Source: Ardenticatenales bacterium (GTDB lineage Bacteria; Chloroflexota; Anaerolineae; Promineifilales; UBA4811). Taken from it: a DNA stretch of 6,349 nucleotides. Position numbers and translations under genes: made by a program. The stretch is taken from the NCBI GenBank assembly GCA_013139935.1, contig WSZX01000375.1, positions 1-6,349 on the forward strand, read 5' to 3'. Shown in pieces: positions 1-6,349 of the stretch; the first letter of the stretch is position 1; the number at the start of each line of letters is the position of its first letter. The notes beneath the pieces were generated by a model. It had not been told where the DNA came from, did not search any database, and saw only the letters and a list, made by a program, of their open reading frames with translations.

Positions 1-2321
1 AGCGAATAATAGGTGCGCCGCACGAGGTGTGTATCGAGCGGGCGCGCTACCTAACCCAGGCCATGGCCGCGAACTGGAACCTGCCCCCGCTTACTCGCAT
101 GAGCATGGCGCTGGAGCACATTCTCGAGAACATGACTGTTGTCATCAGAGACGATGAACTCATCGTGGGATGCCGGACCAGTAAGCTCAAAGGGGCGCCG
201 CTCTTTCCCGAGAACAAGTGGAAATGGATAGAGGGAGACCTGGAGGCCTTTGGGCAGAGGGAACTCCAGAGAGTGCTGATCACCGAGGAGGAGCAGCGGG
301 AACTTAGGGAGGACATCCTCCCCTTCTGGCGCGGCAGGACGGTGGAGGACCGGCTGGAAGATCGGTTGCCGCCAGACGTGGCCGAGGACATGGACAAGTA
401 CGTCTTTGCCATAGTCTTGGAGATCACCTATGGCATCGGCCACTTCACGATGAACCATCCGAAGGTGCTGAAGCTGGGGCTCTCGGGGATTATTGCGGAG
501 GCTGAGGAACGATATGACGCACTAGATCCTCAGGAGCGGCTGGAAGATAAGGGCCTGTTTTACGATGCGGTGATCCGCTCACTAAGAGCTACCATACGAT
601 TCGCCAATCGATACGCCGATCTGGCGGCGTCGCTGGCTGAGGAAGAAACCGATCCGAGGCGGGCCGAGGAGCTAAGGGCCATAGCCAGGGTCTGCCGGCG
701 GGTTCCCGAGCAGCCGGCGGAGACTTTGTACGAGGCGGTCCAATCTGTCTATTTCATTCATCTCGTCGCCCAGATAGAGTCCGGGGGGAATTCGATTTCT
801 CTGGGTCGAATAGACCAGATTCTCTATCCATACTACGTGGCCGACAGGGAAGCGGGCAGGATCACCCCAGAGCAGGCCAGGGAACTCCTCTCGTTGCTCT
901 TCATCAAGACCAATGAGATATGGAATATCCTGGAGGAAGCGTATGTTCCCGCCGGCGAGGGCGTGGAAGGGAAGACGACGCAGAACGTCACGGTCGGCGG
1001 CGTTGGAGCCGACGGTGCAGATGCCACCAACGAACTGAGTTACATCGGGCTGGACGCTTATGCTGATGTGCGGACGGTTCAGCCCGACTTCGGGGTCAGA
1101 TTAAGCCCGAATGCGCCCGAGGATTTCTTCCGAAAGGCGATAGAATACACCAAAGACGGCGTTCTGATGCACTTATTCAACGATGAAACAATTATCAAGT
1201 CTCTACAGGAAGCGGGACACACCCTCGAGGATGCGCGCGATTACGGTGTTGTGGGATGTCTTGAACCGAACGCGCAGGGCAAGACCTTCGGTTCGACCTT
1301 CGCTGTCCAGTTCAGCGGAATCAAATGCCTCGAGTTGGCTCTAAGCAACGGCGTGGACAATATCTTCGGCCATCAGTCCGGCGTCGAGAGCGGAGACCCT
1401 GCCACATTTGCTTCCTTTGGTGATGTGTGGAATGCGTACGACGCTCAGGTGTCCCATTTCATGGGGCAGATGGCCAAAGGCATGGCAGTGCTTGACCGGG
1501 CCATCGCGGCGCTTGTGCCGTCTCCGTTCGCATCGGCCATGATAGACGGGCCGATGGAGAAGGGTCTGGACCTTACCCGTGGAGGGGCCATATACAATTC
1601 CACCGGCGTTCAGCTCATTGGTTTCTCTAACGTAGTGGACAGTCTGTATGCGGTAGAGAAGGCGGTCTTCGAGGATGGGGTGATGTCGCTGGAGGAGCTG
1701 GCCGGCTGCCTGGCGGAGGACTGGGACGATGCCGATGACAAGAGATCGTACCTTTTGCACAAGGTTCCCAAATATGGAAACGACAACGATGAAGTGGATG
1801 CCATGGCAGCAAGAGTGCTGGAGCATTTCTGTGACGAGGTGCTGAAGCACAGGAACTATCGAGGCAGTGGATTTTGGCCAGGGGTCTTCACCGTTGGATT
1901 TCATATTGTCTTGGGCGCATTTGCCGCCGCGAGTGCGGACGGGCGCCATGCCGGTGATGTTCTCGGCAACGGAATTGCTCCCACAAACGGGGGTGCCCTT
2001 AGCGGCCCCACGGCGGTGCTCAACTCGGTCACCAAACTGCCGCTCACACGCATCCACAACGGCGTTAACCTCAACATGAGGTTTGACGGAAGCAGGCTCA
2101 AACCCGAAATTCTCATGGCCCTCATGAAAACGTACTTTCAGCAAGGAGGATGCCAGGCCCAGTTCAACATGCTCGACTCCGCCACCTTGAGAGACGCCCA
2201 GGCGCACCCGGAGAAGTATCGCGACCTGGTGGTGAGAGTGAGCGGATATTCGGCCCTGTTTACGGGGCTGAGCGAGACAGCCCAAAGCGAGATCATAAGC
2301 CGCATGGAATACAAACTGTAG
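1..2321 (+). CDS. Glycyl radical enzyme of the PFL2/glycerol dehydratase-like group, substrate unassigned (5' partial)
   Basis: The frame is open from the first complete codon at position 3. The residues before the GTG at 27 (RIIGAPHEV) run straight into the conserved CIERARYLT segment, so that GTG is probably internal and the true start lies off the left edge. Counting residues from 27, 764 are visible, a length like glycerol dehydratase and other PFL-like enzymes. The PFL domain fills most of the protein. The active-site loop GVVGCLEP carries thiyl Cys411 and Glu413; ADGRHAGD lies near 637-644; the C-terminal glycyl radical loop RVSGYSALF carries Gly740. The family generates a glycyl radical using a radical SAM activase and performs C-C, C-O, C-N or C-S chemistry in the anaerobic cytoplasm. 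It is not true pyruvate formate-lyase, which has adjacent cysteines. Asn255 and Phe425 replace residues I recall as His281 and Asp447 in glycerol dehydratase, arguing against that activity. The family call is firm; the substrate is unknown. Confidence 0.93.
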   Translation, partial: RIIGAPHEVCIERARYLTQAMAANWNLPPLTRMSMALEHILENMTVVIRDDELIVGCRTSKLKGAPLFPENKWKWIEGDLEAFGQRELQRVLITEEEQRELREDILPFWRGRTVEDRLEDRLPPDVAEDMDKYVFAIVLEITYGIGHFTMNHPKVLKLGLSGIIAEAEERYDALDPQERLEDKGLFYDAVIRSLRATIRFANRYADLAASLAEEETDPRRAEELRAIARVCRRVPEQPAETLYEAVQSVYFIHLVAQIESGGNSISLGRIDQILYPYYVADREAGRITPEQARELLSLLFIKTNEIWNILEEAYVPAGEGVEGKTTQNVTVGGVGADGADATNELSYIGLDAYADVRTVQPDFGVRLSPNAPEDFFRKAIEYTKDGVLMHLFNDETIIKSLQEAGHTLEDARDYGVVGCLEPNAQGKTFGSTFAVQFSGIKCLELALSNGVDNIFGHQSGVESGDPATFASFGDVWNAYDAQVSHFMGQMAKGMAVLDRAIAALVPSPFASAMIDGPMEKGLDLTRGGAIYNSTGVQLIGFSNVVDSLYAVEKAVFEDGVMSLEELAGCLAEDWDDADDKRSYLLHKVPKYGNDNDEVDAMAARVLEHFCDEVLKHRNYRGSGFWPGVFTVGFHIVLGAFAAASADGRHAGDVLGNGIAPTNGGALSGPTAVLNSVTKLPLTRIHNGVNLNMRFDGSRLKPEILMALMKTYFQQGGCQAQFNMLDSATLRDAQAHPEKYRDLVVRVSGYSALFTGLSETAQSEIISRMEYKL

Positions 2322-2330
2322 GCCGAAGAT

Positions 2331-2334
2331 GGGG
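2331..2334 (+). promoter_or_regulatory. Ribosome binding site favouring the start at 2341
   Basis: A GGGG run lies 6 bases before the ATG at 2341. The alternative in-frame ATG at 2329 is preceded only by a weak CCGAAG. Together with the family-like N-terminus from 2341, this favours the downstream start. Confidence 0.5.
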
Positions 2335-2340
2335 TATGAG

Positions 2341-3276
2341 ATGACAAAAGTCGTAACAATGAAGGAAGCCGTGGCTGAACATGTCAACGACGGCGACTTT
2401 CTCTTCATCGGCGGCTACATCTGCAGGACTCCGTTTGCCGCCATACACGAGATCATTCGGCAGGGGAAGAAGGAACTGACGCTCACCAGAAGCAACGCGG
2501 CCGATGACTTCGATATGATGATCGGCGCGGGCGTGGTGAAACGGTTCATCGCTACTTTCCTTTCGCTTGGCTTTTTCGGCTTGGGGCGCTGCTACCGGCG
2601 CTCTATCGAGAAGGGAGTCCCGCACAAGATAGAGGTGGAAGAGTACACCAACCTATCGTTGCCCATGATGCTCATGGCCGGCGCCATGGGGATGCCGTTT
2701 GTGCCCGTCAAAGACATGGCAGGCTCGGACCTGATGAATGTGAAGTCCTTCATGGGAGACGACAAGTACAAGGTGATCAACTCGCCCTTTGACGGGAGCC
2801 TAACCATACTGGTGCCGGCGCTTCACCCCGATGTGGCGATAATTCACGTCCAGCAGGCGGATGAATTGGGAAACGCCCAAATGTGGGGCATTGGCGGCGA
2901 CTGCCAGGTGGGAGCCAACGCAGCGAAGAAGGTTATCGTGAGCTGTGAGAGGATCGTCAGCAGAGAGACCATCGGAAAGGACCCCTCTCGTACCATTGTT
3001 CCAGACTTCAGGGTGGTTGCCGTCGTGGAGGAACCCTTCGGTGCCCACCCCGGCTATACACCGGGTTTCTATGACGTCGATTTCTCCTTCGGCTACCAAT
3101 ACCAGCAGGCATCCAACACAGTCGAGGGGTTTCAGAAATTCCTTGACGAATGGGTATTCGGTGTCAAGAACAGAACCGAGTACATTCAGCACTATGTGGA
3201 AAGATTCGGGTACTCCACCTTCAGGAACCTCCAGGCAGAATTCGACTACGGGTACCCCGTCAGTTATACGTATTGA
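2341..3276 (+). CDS. Class I CoA-transferase, subunit A (glutaconate CoA-transferase GctA-like)
   Basis: This is the alpha subunit of a heteromeric class I CoA-transferase, which with the next gene would move CoA from a donor such as acetyl-CoA to a carboxylic acid in the cytoplasm. From the ATG at 2341 it is 311 residues, close to about 320 for Acidaminococcus fermentans GctA. It begins MTKVVTMKEAVAEHVNDGD, matching the GctA-type MSKVMTLKDAI opening as I recall it; the ATG at 2329 would add only four residues. Further GctA-like segments are GGYICRTPFAAIHEIIRQG near the N-terminus, DVAIIHVQQADELGN in the middle, and EEPFGAHPGYTPGFYDVD with FLDEWVFGV near the C-terminus. The catalytic glutamate belongs to subunit B, so none is expected here. 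The gene starts 19 bp after the glycyl radical enzyme, implying co-transcription. The steroid-ring hydrolase subunit IpdA is a related fold but a poorer match. The true acid substrate cannot be read from the sequence. Confidence 0.92.
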   Translation: MTKVVTMKEAVAEHVNDGDFLFIGGYICRTPFAAIHEIIRQGKKELTLTRSNAADDFDMMIGAGVVKRFIATFLSLGFFGLGRCYRRSIEKGVPHKIEVEEYTNLSLPMMLMAGAMGMPFVPVKDMAGSDLMNVKSFMGDDKYKVINSPFDGSLTILVPALHPDVAIIHVQQADELGNAQMWGIGGDCQVGANAAKKVIVSCERIVSRETIGKDPSRTIVPDFRVVAVVEEPFGAHPGYTPGFYDVDFSFGYQYQQASNTVEGFQKFLDEWVFGVKNRTEYIQHYVERFGYSTFRNLQAEFDYGYPVSYTY

Positions 3277-3307
3277 GGCCGCCCGAGATTGTCGAAAGGT
3301 CTAGAAC

Positions 3308-3312
3308 GGGAG
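3308..3312 (+). promoter_or_regulatory. Ribosome binding site for CoA-transferase subunit B
   Basis: GGGAG lies 8 bases before the ATG at 3321. It supports that start over upstream in-frame codons that would overlap the subunit A gene. Confidence 0.55.
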
Positions 3313-3320
3313 CATTGGAG

Positions 3321-4121
3321 ATGAAGAACCATCCCGACGACTATACAAAACCCGAACTCATGGCCTGTTGCGGCGCCAGGGAGATCAGGGACTACGATGT
3401 GGTGCTGGTCGGGACTGGTTTTCCCACCATGTGCGCCAACATTGCCAGCCATACCCACGCGCCGAACGCCAGGTTGATGCAGGAATCGGGTGTCTTCGAT
3501 GCGCAACCGAAGAGACCGGCATTGTCCGTAGGCGACCCATGCCTGAATCCGGGAGCGGCCATGATAGGCACCTTGTTGGACATAATGGGGATGTTCCTGC
3601 AGGCGGGGTGGGTGGATGTTGGCTTCCTGTCGGGCAGCCAGGTTGACAAATATGGAAACATCAACACCACGGTTATCGGAGACTACAATAATCCGAAGAG
3701 CCGTCTTCCCGGCAGCGGCGGGGCAAATCCCATGGGCTCGTTGGCGAAAAAGGTGCTGATCATTGCCCTGCACGACACCCGCCGGCTAGCCGAGAGGGTG
3801 GACTTCATCACCACCCCGGGATACATCGACGGCCCGGGAGCCAGGGAGAGATGGGGGCTTCCACCGGATACCGGCCCCCAAGTCATCATCACAAACAAGG
3901 CCGTGATGCGCTTCGATAAGGCCACGGGCGAAGCCTATCTGGCAACCTACCATCCGGACACTTCGATAGAGGAGGTTCGGGAGAACACTCCGTGGGACCT
4001 CAAGGTGGCCGATGATGTGCACGAGACGGAGCCGCCGACCGAAGAGGAGCTCAGGGTTCTGAGGGAAGTACTTGACCCCACCCGGAAGCTCTCAGCTTAT
4101 GAGAGGCGTGGTTACGTGTGA
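3321..4121 (+). CDS. Class I CoA-transferase, subunit B (glutaconate CoA-transferase GctB-like)
   Basis: This is the catalytic beta subunit of the CoA-transferase, partner of the gene just upstream. It is 266 residues from the ATG at 3321, the same length as I recall for A. fermentans GctB. The catalytic glutamate that forms the glutamyl-CoA thioester is present as Glu55 in LMQESGVF, aligning with Glu54 of GctB. Other strongly GctB-like segments follow: VGTGFPTMCANI near 30-41, SGSQVDKYGNINTTVIGDYN in the middle, the glycine-rich SGGANPMGSLAKK, and TTPGYIDGPGARERWGLP in the C-terminal half. The intact ESG motif separates it from IpdB-type ring hydrolases, which lack it as I recall them. The gap to subunit A is 44 bp and to the next gene 42 bp. 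A reading frame extending upstream into subunit A exists, but the family length and ribosome binding site support 3321. The acid substrate is likely a dicarboxylate by family analogy, not by direct evidence. Confidence 0.94.
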   Translation: MKNHPDDYTKPELMACCGAREIRDYDVVLVGTGFPTMCANIASHTHAPNARLMQESGVFDAQPKRPALSVGDPCLNPGAAMIGTLLDIMGMFLQAGWVDVGFLSGSQVDKYGNINTTVIGDYNNPKSRLPGSGGANPMGSLAKKVLIIALHDTRRLAERVDFITTPGYIDGPGARERWGLPPDTGPQVIITNKAVMRFDKATGEAYLATYHPDTSIEEVRENTPWDLKVADDVHETEPPTEEELRVLREVLDPTRKLSAYERRGYV

Positions 4122-4123
4122 TG

Positions 4124-4148
4124 TCGTCTGGCACGAATGATGAGACGA
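4124..4148 (+). repeat. Short inverted repeat in the gap before the MmgE/PrpD gene
   Basis: TCGTCT at 4124-4129 is mirrored by its reverse complement AGACGA at 4143-4148, leaving a 13-base loop. It ends 5 bases before the likely ribosome binding site of the next gene. There is no T-run, so it is not a terminator. A six-base arm can arise by chance and any function is speculative. Confidence 0.3.
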
Positions 4149-4153
4149 GAAAT

Positions 4154-4158
4154 GGGGA
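4154..4158 (+). promoter_or_regulatory. Ribosome binding site favouring the start at 4164
   Basis: GGGGA lies 5 bases before the ATG at 4164 and continues into a purine-rich AGAG. Earlier in-frame ATGs at 4137, 4140 and 4152 have weaker upstream sequences. The family N-terminus also fits 4164 best. Confidence 0.5.
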
Positions 4159-4163
4159 AGAGC

Positions 4164-5531
4164 ATGGAGTACACGCGAAAGCTGGCGGAGTTTTGCGCTA
4201 GCGTTTCTCTGGAGCGCCTTCCCGCCGAGGTGATCGATAAGACGAAGCTCTGCATCCTGGACTCTTTCGCTAACGTTTATGGCTCGCTGGAGCTGGAAGC
4301 CGTCTCCGGGGTAGTGTCCTACATACGTTCATTGGGAGGGCCCGAGATCGCCACGGCCCTGGGTTGCGGATTCAAGACAGGGATCCACAATGCGGCATTT
4401 CTTAACGGAACGACTGCCGAGGCAATAGAGGGTCAGGACGGACTCCGGTTCGGAGGGAACCATCCAGGTACCGCCGTCATCCCCGCTGCTCTTGCAGTGG
4501 CAGAGTATCGGGGCCGCGGCGGCAGAGAGGTTATTGAAGCAGTGGTGGCGGGCTACGAGGCTGCCGGCCGGATCGCTGCGGCGATGCATCCCCACCATAC
4601 GCTGGCGGGATTTCTGCCCACCGGCACTTGCGGCGCCTTCGGAGCAGCGGCCGCGGCTTCTAAACTCATGGGCCACGATGCTGAAGGCATGCTCAACTCG
4701 TTGGGCAATGCGGGATACCTCTCACCCCTCTCGATGGCCGAGCATCTGATGGGCGGGTATACTTCGAAAATCGTGCAGGGGGGCCAGGCGGCAAGCGCCG
4801 GTCTGACGGCTGCGGGACTGGCCGGCGCCGGCATTACCGGGGCTCCCTACGTTCTCGAAGGCTCGCATCTAGGTGGAGGCTTCACACAGATCACCACCCG
4901 GAGCGAGCCCTCCCTGGAGAGAATTGCTGAACAACTCGGTGAGCATTTCTCCATCATGGACATTTACTTCAAGCCCTACACTGCGTGCAGACATACCCAC
5001 GGTGCGGCACAGGCGGCGTTGGAACTGGTGGATAGAGAGGATTTTGGGCCGCAAGACATTGAAGCAGTGGATGTCTACACATACCATATTGCGTCTGTTG
5101 CCGTGGGCAAAGGCGTAACCGGGGAAAGTACCTTCGTCTCCGCGCAGTTTTCGTTGCCGTATGTCGTTGCCGCTTGCCTGATCGACGGAGAAATGGGGCC
5201 AGCGCAGCTGAGAGAGGACCGGATTTCCGATTCCGCCATCCTCGAGCTTTCCCAGAGAGTCAAAGTCAACGTAGATCCGGAACTGGCCATGGCCTATCCC
5301 GGCATGACCTCGAGCCGGGTGGAAATCAAGCTCAAGAGTGGACAGACGCTGGCGAAACAGGTCGACATCCCAAAGGGAGACCCGCGGGACCCGATGACCT
5401 CCGAGGACGTGGCCGGCAAGGTCAAGCGTTTCGCCTCGCAAAAGGATGAGAAGGCTCTGGACGAGGTAATCCGTCTATCGCTTGAACTAGAGGAGGTCGG
5501 GGACATCAAGGAACTGACATCGATCATCTGA
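4164..5531 (+). CDS. MmgE/PrpD family protein (2-methylcitrate dehydratase / cis-aconitate decarboxylase-like)
   Basis: From the ATG at 4164 the protein is 455 residues, normal for the MmgE/PrpD family, whose members dehydrate, decarboxylate or epimerise di- and tricarboxylates without a cofactor. It starts MEYTRKLAEFCASVSLERLP, a typical family opening; ATGs at 4137, 4140 and 4152 would add up to nine unconserved residues. Visible family features are Asp92 in EGQDGLRF, His100 in GNHPGTAVIPAALA, GTCGAFGAAAAASKLMG near 154-170, Lys202 in TSKIVQGGQAA, His279 in CRHTH, Tyr333 in SLPYVVA, and the C-terminal GDPRDPMTSEDVAGK. These appear to match the catalytic Asp, two His, Lys and Tyr of cis-aconitate decarboxylase. 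However, the usual GFHPTGT reads GFLPTGT, with Leu151 in place of a histidine. The gene sits between the CoA-transferase and an acyl-CoA dehydrogenase, so a carboxylic acid of the same pathway is its likely substrate. The exact reaction is not assignable. Confidence 0.9.
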   Translation: MEYTRKLAEFCASVSLERLPAEVIDKTKLCILDSFANVYGSLELEAVSGVVSYIRSLGGPEIATALGCGFKTGIHNAAFLNGTTAEAIEGQDGLRFGGNHPGTAVIPAALAVAEYRGRGGREVIEAVVAGYEAAGRIAAAMHPHHTLAGFLPTGTCGAFGAAAAASKLMGHDAEGMLNSLGNAGYLSPLSMAEHLMGGYTSKIVQGGQAASAGLTAAGLAGAGITGAPYVLEGSHLGGGFTQITTRSEPSLERIAEQLGEHFSIMDIYFKPYTACRHTHGAAQAALELVDREDFGPQDIEAVDVYTYHIASVAVGKGVTGESTFVSAQFSLPYVVAACLIDGEMGPAQLREDRISDSAILELSQRVKVNVDPELAMAYPGMTSSRVEIKLKSGQTLAKQVDIPKGDPRDPMTSEDVAGKVKRFASQKDEKALDEVIRLSLELEEVGDIKELTSII

Positions 5532-5543
5532 AGAGTCAAATTT

Positions 5544-5570
5544 CGCCGGCTGGAATCGCGTTTAGCGGCG
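5544..5570 (+). repeat. Imperfect hairpin in the gap before the acyl-CoA dehydrogenase gene
   Basis: CGCCGGCT at 5544-5551 can pair with AGCGGCG at 5564-5570, giving seven base pairs with one bulged G and a 12-base loop. No T-run follows, so it is unlikely to terminate transcription. It could be an RNA-stability element between genes or chance pairing in GC-rich DNA. Confidence 0.3.
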
Positions 5571-5577
5571 GCATAAC

Positions 5578-5583
5578 GGAGAG
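5578..5583 (+). promoter_or_regulatory. Ribosome binding site for the acyl-CoA dehydrogenase
   Basis: GGAGAG ends 4 bases before the ATG at 5588. It is the strongest Shine-Dalgarno-like site among the gene starts visible here. Confidence 0.6.
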
Positions 5584-5587
5584 AGAC

Positions 5588-6349
5588 ATGGACTTTGATT
5601 TGAACGAAGAACAACGGATGCTTGTTGATATGCTGCGCACTATGGGAAAGCGGGAGGACTTCAAGAAACTGGCGGTGGAGATCGACAGGACCGGGGAGTT
5701 CCCTGCGCATTTGATCAAAAAGTATGCCGAGTTGGGGCTACTGGGGATGACCCTGTCGCCTGAGCATGGCGGAGGCGGTCAACCTGGCATAAATGCCATA
5801 CTGGCTGTCGAGCAACTGGCGAAGTTCAGCCCGGTGATAGCCGCTCCCGTGTTCGAGTCGAATATAGGCCCGGCAACCGTCATCGACGCTTTCGGGACGC
5901 AGGAGCAGAAGGCCGCTATCATGCCCGGCGTATGCAAGGGCGAGCTGAGCGTCTCGGTTAGCATGACCGAGCCGGAAGCGGGCTCGGATCTCACTTCCCT
6001 CTCCACAAAGTTGGTGGAAGATGGGGATGGATATTTCCTGAACGGGCGCAAGGTGTTTATCTCAGGGGGAGAAGAGGCAAGCCACTATCTTGTCTATTGT
6101 CGTTTCGGGGACATTCCCGGATATAAGGGAATCGGAGCGGTCATAGTCGAGAAGGGAACGCCAGGGTTTACATTCGGCAAGCAAGAGGAGTTCATGGGTC
6201 TGCGAGGCATGCCGTCATGCGACCTCATTTTCGAGGACGTGAGGGTTCCGAAAGAGAACGTAGTAGTTAAGGCGGGGGGATTCAGGGATCTGATGACGAC
6301 ATTCGATCTCGAGCGGTGTGGGAATGCCGCAATGTGTCTTGGCGTTGCC
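5588..6349 (+). CDS. Acyl-CoA dehydrogenase (3' partial)
   Basis: The frame opens at ATG 5588 and stays open for 254 codons to the right edge, about two thirds of a usual 380-residue acyl-CoA dehydrogenase. The enzyme is an FAD flavoprotein that makes an alpha,beta double bond in an acyl-CoA and passes electrons to electron-transfer flavoprotein. The start MDFDLNEEQRMLVDMLR and the EIDRTGEFP and YAELGLLGM segments are the typical N-terminal helical domain. MTEPEAGSDLTS near 124-135 is the family's FAD/substrate signature, followed by the beta domain (GYFLNGRKVFISGG, then MGLRGMPSCDLIFEDVRVP) and the start of the C-terminal helical domain (DLERCGNAAMCLGVA). The catalytic glutamate and the FAD-dimer contacts lie beyond the edge, so activity and subclass cannot be judged. 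It starts 56 bp after the MmgE/PrpD gene and probably oxidises the CoA thioester made by the CoA-transferase of this operon. Confidence 0.93.
   Translation, partial: MDFDLNEEQRMLVDMLRTMGKREDFKKLAVEIDRTGEFPAHLIKKYAELGLLGMTLSPEHGGGGQPGINAILAVEQLAKFSPVIAAPVFESNIGPATVIDAFGTQEQKAAIMPGVCKGELSVSVSMTEPEAGSDLTSLSTKLVEDGDGYFLNGRKVFISGGEEASHYLVYCRFGDIPGYKGIGAVIVEKGTPGFTFGKQEEFMGLRGMPSCDLIFEDVRVPKENVVVKAGGFRDLMTTFDLERCGNAAMCLGVA

Noticed and set aside
1251..1262. Assignment of the first gene as true pyruvate formate-lyase
   Set aside because: Pyruvate formate-lyase has two adjacent active-site cysteines. Here there is a single Cys in GCLE, typical of the eliminase/PFL2 type.
2143..2344. Strong AAGGAGG followed at once by ATG at 2150 with a 64-codon frame
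   Set aside because: The spacing to the ATG is zero, and the bases encode the conserved QQGGCQAQFN segment of the glycyl radical enzyme in the main frame. The overlapping frame has no recognisable features.
1341..2408. Long open frame of 355 codons on the minus strand
   Set aside because: It lies antisense to the well-supported glycyl radical enzyme gene, its translation shows no recognisable domain, and GC-rich coding DNA often leaves such shadow frames.
3150..3320. N-terminal extension of CoA-transferase subunit B overlapping subunit A
   Set aside because: The extra residues do not resemble the family. The start at 3321 has a good ribosome binding site and gives the family's usual 266 residues.
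2341..4121. IpdAB-type steroid ring-cleaving hydrolase
   Set aside because: Subunit B retains the catalytic ESG glutamate and the full run of GctB-like motifs, and both subunit lengths match GctAB.
5544..5587. Rho-independent terminator between the MmgE/PrpD and acyl-CoA dehydrogenase genes
   Set aside because: The stem is short and bulged, and it is followed by GCATAACGGA with no T-run.

Overview
The window holds five genes, all on the + strand and separated by gaps of only 19 to 56 bp, so it reads as part of one operon. The order is: a glycyl radical enzyme (its 5' end lies off the left edge); the two subunits of a glutaconate-type class I CoA-transferase; a MmgE/PrpD-family protein; and an acyl-CoA dehydrogenase (its 3' end lies off the right edge). 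There is no unexplained stretch over 300 bases. I see no tRNA, rRNA, CRISPR array, mobile element or convincing terminator.

The organism is probably a strict or facultative anaerobic bacterium. Glycyl radical enzymes are destroyed by oxygen, and the CoA-transferase plus acyl-CoA dehydrogenase pairing is common in fermenting, syntrophic and sulfate-reducing bacteria. The DNA is moderately GC-rich by eye, and GTG or ATG starts with short purine-rich ribosome binding sites are consistent with a bacterium. The sequence does not let me choose between groups such as Desulfobacterota, Clostridia and Chloroflexota.

Read together, the genes suggest a catabolic route for an organic acid. The glycyl radical enzyme would carry out a difficult radical step. 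The CoA-transferase would activate a carboxylic, probably dicarboxylic, acid as a CoA thioester. The acyl-CoA dehydrogenase would oxidise that thioester, and the MmgE/PrpD protein would act on a free carboxylic acid by dehydration, isomerisation or decarboxylation. The substrate is not evident. The radical enzyme has the eliminase-type Gly-Cys-Leu-Glu motif and the C-terminal glycyl loop, but it lacks two residues expected of glycerol/propanediol dehydratases. The MmgE/PrpD protein lacks a usually conserved active-site histidine. The radical SAM activase that the first gene needs is not in the window and may lie upstream.
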